DNA of 64,000 nucleotides. Source: Spodoptera frugiperda. Its lineage: Eukaryota > Arthropoda > Insecta > Lepidoptera > Noctuidae. The position numbers were made by a program, and so were the translations under genes. Location of the stretch: NCBI RefSeq assembly GCF_023101765.2, contig NC_064215.1, positions 2,852,001 through 2,916,000 of the forward strand, in the 5' to 3' direction. The notes under the pieces were generated by a model, which saw only the letters and a program-made list of their open reading frames with translations, had not been told where the DNA came from and searched no databases. How positions within the stretch are numbered: position 1 is the stretch's first letter; every line of letters starts with the position of its first letter. This document shows positions 1-11,109 of this stretch, one piece after another.

Positions 1-840
1 CTTTCTCGAAGTTGGACCTACCTAGCTGGATGATCTGACCCAGGTATGTGTAGTGGTCTACAACTTCGAGTATATCGCTCCCAACGACAACCGGTATAGG
101 TGCAACATGGACATTTGACATGATTTTCGTCTTGTCCATGTTCATTTTAAGGCCCACCTGTTGGGAAACGGTATTGAGGTCGCTGAGCATGGTGTTCAGC
201 TCTTCCAGCGACTCTGCCATTACGACTATGTCATCGGCGAAACGGAGATGAGTGATGTATTCGCCATTAATGTTGATGCCGCGTCCGCTCCAGTCCAAGA
301 GCTTAAAAACGTCCTCCAGTGCGTTCGTGAACAGTTTCGGAGATATAACGTCTCCCTGTCTCACGCCCTTCCGCAGCTGGATTGGCCTCGTAGTCTCTTC
401 CTGGAGTCGGATGCGCATGGTGGCGTTGTTATACAAACACTTCAAAACCTCGATGTATCTATAGTCGATGTGGCACCGCTGGAGAGACTGCAGCACCGCC
501 CAGGTTTCGATTGAATCGAAGGCTTTCTCATAGTCCACAAACGCCAAGCATAGTGGCAAGTTATACTCCTCGGTCTTCTGTATAACCTGCCGCAGCGTAT
601 GAATGTGGTCTATGGTACTGAAACCTTTTCGGAATCCGGCTTGTTCGGGAGGCTGGAAGTCATCAAGCCTGCGTTCGAGACGGTTCGTGATGACCCTCGA
701 AAACAGCTTATACACATGGCTCAGAAGTGAGATAGGTCTGTAGTTCTTTAGCAGACAGTTGTCGCCTTTTTTAAAGAACAGAACCACCACACTCCGTTGC
801 CATGCTGCCGGCGTGGTTCCCTCGAGTATGACCCGGACCC
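1..840 (-). CDS. LINE reverse transcriptase, partial (runs off the left edge)
   Basis: The minus strand is open without a stop from about 840 to base 1. It encodes the fingers and palm of a non-LTR reverse transcriptase: a KNYRPISLL segment, motif A with VDYEKAFDS (515-538 on the plus coordinates), motif B with GVRQGDVISP, and the catalytic FADD box at 230-241. The remaining C-terminus lies beyond the window. There is no own start codon, because this half was separated from its N-terminus by the inversion at about 830-870. No frameshift or stop is visible, so the copy is young. Plus-strand ORFs over 161-514 are shadows of this gene. Confidence 0.93.
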
Positions 841-2604
841 GGGTACGTCCTAAAACTGCGACCAGCCACCGAGGAATGGGCAGCAGCATTCTCAAAATTT
901 ATCGGTGACCTAACTGCGATCCCCAAGCCGCCTGCCAAGCGTGGGGATTATGGCAACCCCCCCCCCTTTCACTATGAGCGACAACAAAATTACACGGCCC
1001 CCAGTCCCCGGCAGCTCCGCTATTCCTGATCTAGGTAGCGGATCAGGTAACGGCGGAGCAGGGGATGCTAAGAATCCCCGGCAGAGAAAGCGCTACCACC
1101 CCCGACGAACTTTGGCCCTGGCAACGCACAACATCCGCACACTGCGGACTGATGAGAAGATTGTCGAGCTGGAGGAAGAATTGAGCAAAATGCGGTGGGA
1201 CATCTTGGGACTATCTGAAATCCGAAGAGAGGGTCAGGATACGATAATCCTAGATTCCGGCAACTTGCTCTTCTTCCGGGAAGGAGACCGTAAATCCCAG
1301 GGTGGTGTCGGATTTCTCGTCCGCAAGTCTCTCGTCAACAACGTGTGTGAGGTCGACAGTGTGTCGAACAGGGTAGCGTACCTTATACTCAGAATATCTA
1401 ACCGGTATTCGCTGAAGGTCATACAGGTATATGCGCCGACCTCGACACATTGTGACGACGAAGTAGAGGCTCTGTATGAGGAAATTTCAAAAGCCATACA
1501 CTCCTCCGAAACACACTTCACCGTTGTGATGGGGGATTTCAATGCAAAGGTGGGCACACGGAATAGCGATGAGTTGAGAATAGGGCCATTTGGATATGGG
1601 CAGCGAAACCATCGGGGCCAGCGGCTGGTCGACTTTATGGAGAGGGAGAGACTCTATTTGATGAACTCCTTCTTCCAGAAGCGACCGGCCAAGAAGTGGA
1701 CATGGATAAGCCCTGATGGTTCTACCAAAAATGAGATCGACTTCATCATGGCGACCGAAAGACGTATATTCAGTGATGTCTCTGTGATAGCGAAGGTGAA
1801 AACCGGTAGCGATCACCGTATTGTCAGGGGCACACTGAACATCAATATAAAACTAGAGCGGTCACGCCTGGTGAAGTCCACGCTCCGCCCTGGACGTGCC
1901 CAGATCCAAAACCCCGAGCAGTTCCAACTCCAACTGCAAAATTGCTTCCAGTGTCTAGCTGATTGTGGAAACGTGGACGAGATAAATAATGGGTTGGTGG
2001 AAACTGTCCGAGCAGTGGGGTCAGACTTCTTCAAGACCCCCCGCCGAAACAGGCCCCAAAAGCTCTCCGACGGAACCTTAAAACTTCTTAAGGATCGTAG
2101 CGAGATGAGGCTGCAGTCTTCAGACGATATGTCTGAATACGGCAAGCTCAATAGACGAATCTCGAAATACATGCGACGTGACCTGCGGGCCTATAACGCC
2201 GCAAGAGTCAGAGACTTAATTGAGCGAAACAAGGGCTCAAAAGTCTTCGCAAAGAATTCGTCTGTTGGGCAAAGCCAAATGACGAGGCTGAAGACCGAGG
2301 ATGGCAGCGTCATCTCGTCGAAGTCCGAGATCCTCGGAGAGCTCGAGAGGTTTTACGGACAGTTATACGCCTCAACACGGCAACCCATCGTCGGTACAGC
2401 TCGGGACCCAAGAGCTAAACTGACGCGGCACTACACTGAGGATATCCCAGACATCAGCCTGTACGAGATTAGGATGGCTCTCAAACAGCTTAAAAACAAC
2501 AAGGCGCCGGGCGATGACGGAATCACGTCGGAACTTCTGCGAGCGGGTGGAAAACCGATACTTTTAGTCCTCCAGAAGCTATTCAATTCCGTCATACTCG
2601 AGAA
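1..2604. mobile_element. RTE-like LINE with internal inversion
   Basis: One non-LTR retrotransposon split into two oppositely oriented halves. The endonuclease and the start of the reverse transcriptase are on the plus strand (about 870-2604). The remaining reverse transcriptase is on the minus strand (about 840 down to 1, leaving the window). The coding sense breaks at the same place in both halves: a 12-bp word, GTCATACTCGAG, occurs at 2591-2602 (plus) and 821-832 (minus), and the protein would be continuous across it. This is the arrangement expected from twin priming during target-primed reverse transcription. Clade assignment to RTE-like elements rests on the endonuclease and RT style and is moderately sure; the element end to the left is outside the window. 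Confidence 0.9.
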
Positions 2605-2608
2605 GTGA
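941..2608 (+). CDS. LINE endonuclease plus start of reverse transcriptase (truncated by inversion)
   Basis: The 555-codon ORF begins with a proline/glycine-rich leader and a basic stretch (residues 45-57). An AP-type endonuclease domain follows at about 58-300: THNIRTLR (62-69), the metal-binding glutamate in LSEIRR (E93), MGDFNAKVG (197-205), NEIDFIM (264-270) and the catalytic SDHR (290-293). Residues 515-555 are the start of the RT domain with NNKAPGDDGI. It then ends abruptly six codons after the 12-bp word shared with the minus-strand half. The first ATG is used here; an in-frame ATG at 974 is an alternative. Such ORFs are often mis-annotated as craniofacial development protein 2. The product would nick DNA to prime retrotransposition, but this half alone cannot be active. 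Confidence 0.93.
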   Translation: MGIMATPPPFTMSDNKITRPPVPGSSAIPDLGSGSGNGGAGDAKNPRQRKRYHPRRTLALATHNIRTLRTDEKIVELEEELSKMRWDILGLSEIRREGQDTIILDSGNLLFFREGDRKSQGGVGFLVRKSLVNNVCEVDSVSNRVAYLILRISNRYSLKVIQVYAPTSTHCDDEVEALYEEISKAIHSSETHFTVVMGDFNAKVGTRNSDELRIGPFGYGQRNHRGQRLVDFMERERLYLMNSFFQKRPAKKWTWISPDGSTKNEIDFIMATERRIFSDVSVIAKVKTGSDHRIVRGTLNINIKLERSRLVKSTLRPGRAQIQNPEQFQLQLQNCFQCLADCGNVDEINNGLVETVRAVGSDFFKTPRRNRPQKLSDGTLKLLKDRSEMRLQSSDDMSEYGKLNRRISKYMRRDLRAYNAARVRDLIERNKGSKVFAKNSSVGQSQMTRLKTEDGSVISSKSEILGELERFYGQLYASTRQPIVGTARDPRAKLTRHYTEDIPDISLYEIRMALKQLKNNKAPGDDGITSELLRAGGKPILLVLQKLFNSVILEK

Positions 2609-2948
2609 AGTATATAAAATGGCGAGAATTATAAGTAACAGATTACAAATATAAGAAATTGCGGTGGGGAAAAGTTTGCCAAAGAAAAATATACATAAGT
2701 ATGCCAATAAATGAGGTTATGGAAAACGGAGAGGTTTTCCTTTGGATCGCAAATGCGTTTCTGATAATGCTCATGAATTTATATACAGTCGCATTCACCC
2801 TGTTTTGTTTGGATTCGTAATAGATTCCATATAAAGTTATCCGTTATCCTCTTTATTTTTACAGTAGAATTTATATTAAGGACACTGGGATTGTGACTTT
2901 TATATGGCCTTGTATAGAAATTCTTAAGTTATCGTAATTTTTTTTTAT

Positions 2949-3077
2949 AACGTCACGCCTTTAATCCTCGAAGGGGTAGGCAGAGGTGCACATTATGATA
3001 CATAATGCCAATGTACACCCACATTTCACTATTTATGTTCAAAGTCAAAGTAAGTCCCATGTAATAGGTGGTGAGCT
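2949..3077 (-). repeat. SINE-A fragment, minus strand
   Basis: This matches the 3' two thirds of SINE-A, whose fuller copies lie at 13154 and 19800. It contains the tail GGGTAGGCAGAGGTGCAC and the word CCCATGTAATAGGTGG. The tRNA-like head is missing. Confidence 0.75.
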
Positions 3078-3649
3078 GAGGTGAGGTGAGGTGAGTGAGT
3101 TAGTTAATATTCCATTTCAACTTTAAAATCCATTTAGTTAATAAGATAGCAAATTAAAAACCTAACCTCTATAAATCCAGACAAATTACAACATCAGCAT
3201 AGTCTTAGCATTTCTTTCTCAACGAACGGACAATGAATTTTTTACTGGTTAATTTTGCTGTGGGGCTAGGACGAAGCACAGATAATAAAAATTGGATCTA
3301 GTCCTGTGAGTCTGCAAGAAACAATGAGATTATCAAGATTTATTAGCGGAATTGAAAATTGCTTGTCTGACGAACAAACGAAAGTTAATCAGTTACACGG
3401 CCAGTTCTGGCTAGTCTCTGGGGCGCTGTTTATTATGTTTTCTTTGTATGTTTATTTTATTGCCTTTTCAGAATAAAGGTATTGTTTTTTAGCCGGCCTC
3501 ATCTAGTTATTTAAGAGATTGACGTGTAAAAGTGTTATTTTATAACCTATTTGCAAAAAATAAATATCATTTATCATTTATCATTAGTGTGTTCGCTTTG
3601 GCCATTTAGGTTATTTTATGGAGAATTTATTAATGTTGAAGGTAGTACT

Positions 3650-3812
3650 TGGAGCTGCGGACTGCCTAGCCGGTTACCGGAGCTCCGGCTCGAAAAGCAG
3701 GAGTAGGAACGGGGTGGTTTTTAGTTTGCAACAGTCTGACTAAAAACTCCTTCTCATCTTGCCCAAGACTAGAGAAGTCATAGGATGATATTCCCCTCTC
3801 AAAAAAAAGGTA
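3650..3812 (+). repeat. Repeat R1, plus strand
   Basis: R1 is a ~160-bp dispersed repeat (local name). It contains the words CGGAGCTCCGGCTCG and AGTAGGAACGGGGTGG, and ends in an A-rich stretch after a TCATAGGATGAT segment. Other copies lie at 7896, 9335, 12890, 22855 and 25612. No ORF is seen. It is probably a non-autonomous element. Confidence 0.75.
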
Positions 3813-3815
3813 AAT

Positions 3816-5540
3816 ACCTGACTAGGAGTAACGATATTACTTTTAATTTAATTAAATTAACTACTTACTTTGAATAAACACTAGACCATTAAATTAGAAA
3901 GAAGACAGATTATTAAAAACATTTTCGTTTAAAAACTACATTCTACATTCAAAAGTCCGTGCAAATCCCGGCACTTAATAAAATAAAAAATATTAAAACA
4001 CGCATTTGCCAAGCGCTAAAAATTAAAATAAGAACAACTAAAAAAAATAAATGCATAATCCAAATAAAGCTGCCTATGTCTGCTTTGCATTTGGAACACA
4101 AAGGTTGAATTTAAAATGTTAAATCTCTCATTCACTCTGGTTTTGTACAGACCAGCTACACCTATCTGTCTAGTTTATTTAAAGATTTTAAACCTTATTA
4201 ATTTGCATTAAAGTTGAAAATGTTTTAAAGAATATTGACATTTTGGGGTAAATTTGTTGGGTGTCGACGGCTTTGCAGCAAAGATATGACTGCTTGTAGG
4301 TATCATGGAAACTCGACGCTTCATTCTTAAAAGACATAAATTTTGTTTAATTAAGAAGGAAAGGTTTACTAGTAGTTGTTAAAGGGGTGTAATTCTTGCA
4401 ACTTTGTTATTCTATGACTGGACATTGTATGAGTTTGAACAGTTCATAAAAGGGTTGGGTTCACGTTAGGTGTATAAATCTTAGTAAAGGATAATTAGAA
4501 CATAATATAATTTAAGTATACATAAGTTACAAATAAATAGAAAAAGGGTCCGATGGTATATTGTTATAATAAAAAGTCTTTAAAACTATATTTCAATTAA
4601 TTAACTTTTAAGTTTGAACTAAAATTAAGGCGCTGTGCATAGTCAAAATAGGATTGATTTAACAGTGTTTTTGCCCAATGTTTACATGTTAGAGCAACAA
4701 AAAAAATATATGTTAATCTTGATCATTTTTATAAATGGACCACCTTCTTCAAAACACGTTTTCTATAAATTTTCTCGATAGAAAAAAAACATAAACTAAC
4801 CATTTAAATTGAAATTCTAGCCATTGTAACTATATTATTTATGAACATATCTTAATAAAATTAATAACAGTGACGTAAATTAAAATAATAAAAGGATCTG
4901 CCGCATTTATTTATCGATTGAAATGAGATATTTGTAAGAATTAATATAATTCATGATAAATAACTCAGAACGAATCGAACAAAATGTCGTCCGATCATGA
5001 CATCTATTCGTTTCTCTTTCATTCCTACGCGGACCGGCAGTGACCGCTGAGGCGCGCTGCTTGGTGGACCTATGTCAGTTTGTGTCAATCGCCGCTCAGA
5101 AAATAATCATTCACTAACATATCTTTTTGCTGTTTGTAATATTTTATTTTGTAATTAGCATTTTCTAAGTTGGGTTGTCAGTACATTTTTTTGTACGAAA
5201 TCGATTTGAATTATAAGTTGTGTAAATACAATTAATTTTTTCTTATACTATTACCGCGTAGTATGGTGCAGATGACACATTCAGTAACGTTCCGTATCAT
5301 TCTTAAAAGGAGAAGGGGACTTTTGGGCCCAGCAGTTAACTAGTTGAAATGTATATTAAAAAATCCGTCATATTTTTCTAAGGGAAATCACAAAATATGG
5401 TACCTTGTTTCTATCTAGGAAGCGAGAAAACTTAAATTAAGTTGTGTAATAATGTATGTAAAATAATGTATGTATAACGTACTCTTTGATTTAAACTTCT
5501 TAAAACACTTCTGTCTGACTTCAGTCAGTCACCGATTGAC
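3816..5540. other. AT-rich intergenic stretch
   Basis: I see no gene or recognisable repeat here. It is strongly AT-rich except for a short GC-richer patch at about 5020-5100 that I cannot assign. Confidence 0.5.
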
Positions 5541-5542
5541 AG

Positions 5543-5872
5543 ATGACACTTTCCCTATACTTATTATACTCTTTGGATGACACTCGTTCGTTGTGTTTCA
5601 TTCTAAGTGCGCACGTATTTTCCATGTTTTATTGTTTAACCCCACGACCTCGGCTTTATAAAGGACTTTTGACGGATCTTGAATCTATAAATTACCTGAC
5701 TCTCTATTTTGGACAACTGCAACAAGCCTATCAATCGAATATTGACGACATAGATCGCTGTGTAAATTGTACGATTGCGACTGGTCGCTGTAACTCTATT
5801 GGCAGAAGAGTCTTGGAAGATGAGGCGACTTTATCAGTTATTCGTCAGTGGCGTGCATCTCAGCCTGTATAA
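5543..5872 (+). CDS. Hypothetical ORF, 109 codons
   Basis: The second half (residues 55-109, with a CxxC-like NCTIATGRC segment and an acidic/basic tail) reads like a protein. The first half is hydrophobic and low in information. There is no recognisable domain, no promoter I can point to, and no second copy in the window. It could be a decayed transposon or retrogene fragment, or chance. Confidence 0.15.
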   Translation: MTLSLYLLYSLDDTRSLCFILSAHVFSMFYCLTPRPRLYKGLLTDLESINYLTLYFGQLQQAYQSNIDDIDRCVNCTIATGRCNSIGRRVLEDEATLSVIRQWRASQPV

Positions 5873-6068
5873 TATGGTATCTCAGTTGGGAAAGATACCA
5901 AGAAAATATACGTACCCCGAACCCCTTCACAATTCTAAGATGACATTCTCCTAATTATTCAAGATGATTAATACATATTTTATACTAATATTGGTGTTTT
6001 ATTTATATATCCTCCTGTCCCTTTTTTAATTTTTAAAAGGTTAGTGCCTACCTACTGCTTCTAAGGGC

Positions 6069-6200
6069 CGGAGCCGCGCATTTGTATCGATACAAACGAC
6101 AACAAACTGCTCTGTAGGAGAAAACCGTCGACGCGTGTTTGTAGCGATACAGTCGCGATGCAAACGCGCGTGTGTAGCGATACAGACACGCGTGTGTAGC
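6069..6200 (+). repeat. GC-rich patch with repeated GTAGCGATAC word
   Basis: The words GTAGCGATACAG and CGCGTGTGTAGC recur two to three times within 130 bp, directly before the LINE fragment at 6202. It could be a piece of the untranslated part of that element or an independent short repeat. Confidence 0.35.
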
Positions 6201-6201
6201 A

Positions 6202-6618
6202 ATGCAAACGAACCTGCGCTTGGTACAGGCTCAGCAGTTGTTTCTATCTATCTTTCTGTCTATCATCACTGACAGGACTATTGTAGCCAATAAACCTGAT
6301 ATAGTGGTGATAGATCGGCAAGCGCGCCACACGATGATAATCGATATCACCATTCCTCATGACGAGAACCTCGTGAAAGCTGAAAAAGATAAACAAATAA
6401 AATATCTTGACTTGGCTCACGAGGTTGTCGACATGTGGAGTGTGGATTCGGCTATCATTGTGCCGATAGTCGTGTCGGCCAACGGATTAATACCCAACAG
6501 CCTCGACAATCACCTTAGGAGGCTGGGGTTGGGCGGATGGATCAAGGGCCTGATGCAGAAGGCAGTACTTCTCGAAACGGCACGTATTGTGAGAAGGTTT
6601 CTGTCTCTGGAGCCCTAA
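6202..6618 (+). pseudogene. C-terminal fragment of a LINE with restriction-like endonuclease
   Basis: The ORF has 138 codons. Residues 31-60 contain KPDIVVID and, after a spacer, IIDITIPHD. This is the PD...D type core found in the C-terminal restriction-like endonuclease of R2/R4/Dong/NeSL-type LINEs. The following KYLDLAHEV and NHLRRLGLGG segments also fit the end of such an ORF. No reverse transcriptase is present upstream, so this is a 5'-truncated copy, as usual for LINEs. The stop at 6616-6618 is probably the genuine end. Clade is uncertain. Confidence 0.6.
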
Positions 6619-7608
6619 CCACCGGTAGCTTGGACCATGCTCCCGCTACTGGTCGGCTCCTATTTTTATATTTTTAAATATTATTTTATTTTGTATGTTG
6701 TAGTATTTAAAAATGTATAAGAAATTAAAGAGAATTCAATGTACGCTGCGAGTATCGATAGCGATAAAAAAGATCTTTCTAATGTCCATCCCTAATCATG
6801 TGGTACTGAGAGACGACAACGTCATACAGGCAACTGTCACTAGCGCAAAAACTATAGTAGTAGTAAGTTTATGTAAATTATTGTTCGATTTCGGTTTTAG
6901 TCATAAAAAAACAAAATAAAAAAATTAATAAAAATAAAATGAAAATGTATACAACATAATATTGAAAAAATAAGAAAACAAAAACTAATACGAGTAATGA
7001 GATTCGATCTTAAGGATCACGGAACGCGATTCTAGACAGCAACGCATTGGGCCAATCGTCCATGAAACTATGGAAGCGAAATTACGCTCCTAAATAAAAT
7101 GGAATACGCGTATCAATGACATTTGCGCGGTGCACCCCTGAGTACACGAGACCCACTTCACCTACTTCACCCCCTCAAATACATAAAAGTCGTCTATTCA
7201 TCGCGCTTTAATATGGCTTTATTTAGATACATTTTTCTCATTTCTAAATCTTTTTTATTTTTCTTTCTTTCTTTTTACATACATAGTTAAGTTCTAAATT
7301 AAAATCGTCCAAAACTTATCCAATTTGTAATTATTTTTTTTTTATTCGACAAAAACTAATGCTTGACTACAATTCCACCTGATGGTATGTAATTTCATGT
7401 AATCATTACGGTACACAAACTAATAAATTCAGCATTCTGTTATTAAAACCCAGAATCACCTGGTAGTGGTGTCCAGACAACACGGAGTTACCATCCTACA
7501 GCGAAAGGATGTAATCCTATTATGTGTTGCCATTTTATAAATGAATTCACGGCGACGTTAATGCGAGGAGCGACTTTGTACAAATATTTTTTTTCTTTTA
7601 TAGAAAAA

Positions 7609-7758
7609 CTAGCTTCTGCTAACGGCTTCGTCCACTTTCCCGTGAGATAAAAAGTATTATATCACCCAAGTCAGTCATAGCCTATCTGTATACCAAATTT
7701 TATCAAAATCCGTTCAGACGTTTCAGTGAGATTGACGGACACACTTTCACATTTATAA
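7609..7758 (+). repeat. Dispersed element fragment (CTAGCTTCTGC type)
   Basis: It starts at CTAGCTTCTGCTAACGG and ends near a TTTATAATAATTG tail, with AATCCGTTCAGACG inside. It matches the fragment at 20112-20300 and resembles the widespread insect repeat beginning CTAGCTTCCGCCCGCG, which is present at 50945. Probably the 3' part of a non-LTR element or a derived SINE. Confidence 0.6.
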
Positions 7759-7895
7759 TAATTGTGTGATATTGTGATTGATTGAGTGGCAAGCCACTAG
7801 TTTTTTACACGACACGTGTACGTAAAAATTGAGTAGTTTCCTTAAAAATAAATTATTTCGACTTTTCAATATAATAAACTGTAAAAAAAATATCA

Positions 7896-7950
7896 GAGAC
7901 CACCCCGTTCCTACTCCTACTTTTCGAGCCTGAGCCTCGGTAAACTCCAA
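7896..7950 (-). repeat. Repeat R1 fragment, minus strand
   Basis: About 55 bp matching the GAACGGGGTGG core of R1 in reverse orientation. Both ends are truncated. Confidence 0.6.
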
Positions 7951-8326
7951 TTTCTTAAGACTTAGTACACACTATATTCATTATGACCTAGTCAAAACCC
8001 AGTAAATAGTTATCTACTAGCAAAATAAAGTAATTTGACAATGGCTGTCCTCCAAAGACTTCGTTTGTAAAGCCAGTACAATCAAAGTTGTACAGATACT
8101 CTCCTCATTAAAAACATCCGACTCGTTTAACAATACAATTTCTTTTGAAACAGTATTAGTTTGAATTTTGTCTGTTCGTCGTTCCCCAACGTCCCCGCTT
8201 TATCATCACTTGCACCGGCTGTAATTAACTACACTACACTGCAATACTGGCTTGGAACAAACGCCATTAATTTTACTAATTCTCCCGTGTACTCCCAGCT
8301 TTCTGACCTAGTGTGTGTCTAAACAT

Positions 8327-8412
8327 AACCAGTATAAACTGACCGTCGAATGTGTGAAAGGTTCATATAATACAGAGACCATGATAAACTGGTTGTGTGT
8401 AGCTTAATGTGA
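8327..8412 (+). repeat. Small ~86-bp repeat with inverted ends (copy 1)
   Basis: It begins AACCAGTATAAACTG and ends with CATGATAAACTGGTT followed by GTAGCTTAATGTGAA. The outer parts are imperfect inverted repeats. A second copy, similar over its whole length, is at 12580-12664, and a fragment is near 19618. It may be a very small MITE. Confidence 0.5.
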
Positions 8413-9334
8413 ACCCATTTCGCGACATTTTGGTACGACATTCCGGCCGTTCCAAGCGTTGCGACACTGCATTCTGTTTACAAATAGACATTGTTTCTTA
8501 ATTTAAATGAATTTAGAACTCATTTAAGAGCGCTCTGCCATGGAACTGGCGCCTTTGGTTGTATTCATTAGTGTAAGGTTCATGTTTTCATTTTGTTTAT
8601 TTAATTTTAAACGAGTAGGGTTACAAATGATAGAAAAACGTTCACTGTTCTTATTACAGTTATGAATGACTTTTTTAGTTTTACGCTTCTTAATAAAAGT
8701 TACGTAGGGATGAATGTTCTATAGGTCTCTTATCATTTTGTCACTTATAAGTATAAGAGACTAATAAGTATTAGTCTTATTTTTAATCACTAGTGAATTA
8801 CTGAAATTACAAACCACAACTACTAACTCCTGGAAAACCTTATGTTTTTTTAATTCTCATGCATTTTGCTCATATTATTTACTTTGTTCCATCTAATCTT
8901 CAAGCCAGAGAATTTAAAATCAATATCGAATTAAATGTCACCTAAGTATGTATATTGAAAGAATAATATCTTTTTCTTTTTAATATACTACATTTTACCG
9001 GTGCTAATTGCTTCAGTTATAACTAAAATAGTGCTGATATTTCGCCAGTAGGTAACGTTTTATTTGAACCACTGTAATAAGTGTTACTGAAATTGGTTCC
9101 AATTTCCATTTTGATTGGTTTGTTTAATATCTACCTGTAGACTGTGGAGTGTATTGAGAATTCAATTACATTTTTTTTATTGTAATCAAATTGGTTGAGG
9201 TACTGCGAAGTTTAATTTCATAGCTCTTATTTATCTTGGTAAATTCCAAAGAAAAGATTTCCAAAGAGGTTTGAAAAACTACTTTCAATGTAGCAATGGC
9301 TCAATAATCTAAAATAGGGTGCCAGACGTTGCTT

Positions 9335-9488
9335 TCTCGGAGCTGTGGACCACCTAGCGAGTTTACCGGGTCTCCGACTCGAAGGGCAGAAGTAGGAACG
9401 GGGTGGTTTTAGTCAGTAAGAGTCTGACACTCTCTCTTGCCTCGCCCAAGGCGGGAGAAGTCATTGGATGATTTTCCCCCAAAAAGGC
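9335..9488 (+). repeat. Repeat R1, plus strand
   Basis: Near-complete R1 with GGGTCTCCGACTCGAAGG, AGTAGGAACGGGGTGG and the TCATTGGATGATTTTCC end. Confidence 0.75.
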
Positions 9489-10128
9489 CGTGGCTTTGCA
9501 AAAAGAGTTTTCTAAAAAACTTTTAAGTATTCTACCACAAAACCAACAAAGAAGTGAATAGAAGAAAAGTCAAAGTACTGTAGCAACAAGACACTAAAGT
9601 AAATACAAAAACAATTTATGCACCAACCGAGTGTACCAACACTACGGACTTATGCCACGTGCATAATGGAACGTCGAAAAAACCAACGACAATTCTTATT
9701 TATATTTTTTTTTCTGTCTTCGTCCTTCGGGCAAAGTAACCCCCCACAAGCCGAGGCACGTTCTCAATCACAGGATTGCTTGCGGTCCGACCTCCCTTTA
9801 TTTATTTCCCACTATATTTTTACTACAATGCAGTGCAGGGTTAGATCGCGTCGTATTTCGTGATGCTTCGCCGTGCCTTGATTTTATACTAGTTACTGCA
9901 CTGAGATGCAAGTTTGGAAATATTTGTTTAAATTTTGATTTTGACTGTATGGGTACCGAATGTAGGGATTTTACGGTTGTTTTTCATAGAGTTGAGTTTA
10001 TTCTTTATCAGACTTAAGTTAATTCTTATACAGAATTAAATAACTTCATATTTAATTCGTCGTATGTTAGAACTTATAATTACTTACTAAACCTATGTTT
10101 TTTTTGAAAACGTTGCCCCACATTAGGA

Positions 10129-10292
10129 TTTTCTCCTTTGTCGTGGGTTTACAAACATACAAGTTCACGTGACATGACACTCAAACCCGAAATAACAATT
10201 TATGGATAACACAAAGAGTAGTTTCGTGCGGGAATCGAACCCGCTACACGTTGCGCAGCAGCCGGTTGCCCAGCTAACGCACCAACCGTGCA
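10129..10292 (-). repeat. SINE-B, minus strand
   Basis: A tRNA-derived SINE read on the minus strand. It has the A-box-like start GCACGGTTGGTGCGTTAGC and a B-box-like GGTTCGATTCCCGC region, then an unrelated body ending TGTCGTGGGTTTAC in plus coordinates. A second copy in plus orientation lies at 36690 inside the LTR element. The anticodon stem is degraded, so this is not a functional tRNA gene. Confidence 0.7.
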
Positions 10293-10624
10293 ATCTTTGT
10301 GTTCTAGCAAAACAAAAATGTTCCTTTCCACTTTCAGAATATTGGTGCAACAAAAACTAACTACTCCTAGTTTGGAGGAAACTTCAAAACTTGTTGACTA
10401 AAAACACGCTAAACTTCCCGACGAGAACTAATTTGATAACTCGAGTTTCGACATCGACTTTTTCTTGTGCAGCTAATTAGTGAAAGACTGTATAAGATTA
10501 CAATTTGGATTAAATTGGCAATCACGATGTAGTGGAGAAAAACGTGGACATAAAATATACATTATTTAAGTAGAACTTAGAATCATTACATGAAGGTAAT
10601 TTAAACTAAGATGGTTGTGTTTTA

Positions 10625-11093
10625 AAATTGCTCGATTGTTTTCGAGGAAGTCTCGATTGCTTTCGAGGAACTCTCGATTGTTTTCGAGGAACTATCGATT
10701 GCTTTCGAGGATCGCTCGATTGTTTTCGAGGAACGCTCGATTGTTTTCGAGGAACGCTCGATTGTTTTCGAGGAACGCTCGATTGTTTTCGAGGAACGCT
10801 CGATTGTTTTCGAGGAACGCTCGATTGTTTTCGAGGAACTCTCGATTGTTTTCGGGTAATACTCGACAGTTTTCGAGGATCGCTCGATTGTTTTCGAGAA
10901 CATCTCGATAGTTTTCGAGGAAGTCTCGATTGTTTTCGGGTAATACTCGACTGTTTTCGAGGATCGCTCGATTGTTTTCGAGAGAGTCTCGATAGTTTTC
11001 GAGGAAGTCTCGATTGCTTTCGAGGAACGCTCGATTGTTTTCGAGGAACGCTCGATTGTTTTCGAGGATCGCTCGACTGTTTTCGAGGATGGT
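10625..11093 (+). repeat. 21-bp minisatellite, about 22 units
   Basis: The unit is close to CTCGATTGTTTTCGAGGAACG, one of the cleanest tandem arrays in the window. Each unit contains CTCGA and TCGAG flanking TTGTTT, so each can fold as a small hairpin. Because 21 is divisible by three, long ORFs appear in several frames (LDCFRGT and RLFSRNA on plus, SSKTIER on minus), but these are consequences of the repeat. Central units are nearly identical; edge units differ at the trinucleotide before CTCGA. Confidence 0.95.
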
Positions 11094-11109
11094 CCCAACT
11101 GCTTCAATT

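Noticed and set aside
161..514. 117-codon plus-strand ORF
   Set aside because: Exact antisense of the reverse transcriptase with its FADD and VDYEKAFDS motifs on the minus strand.
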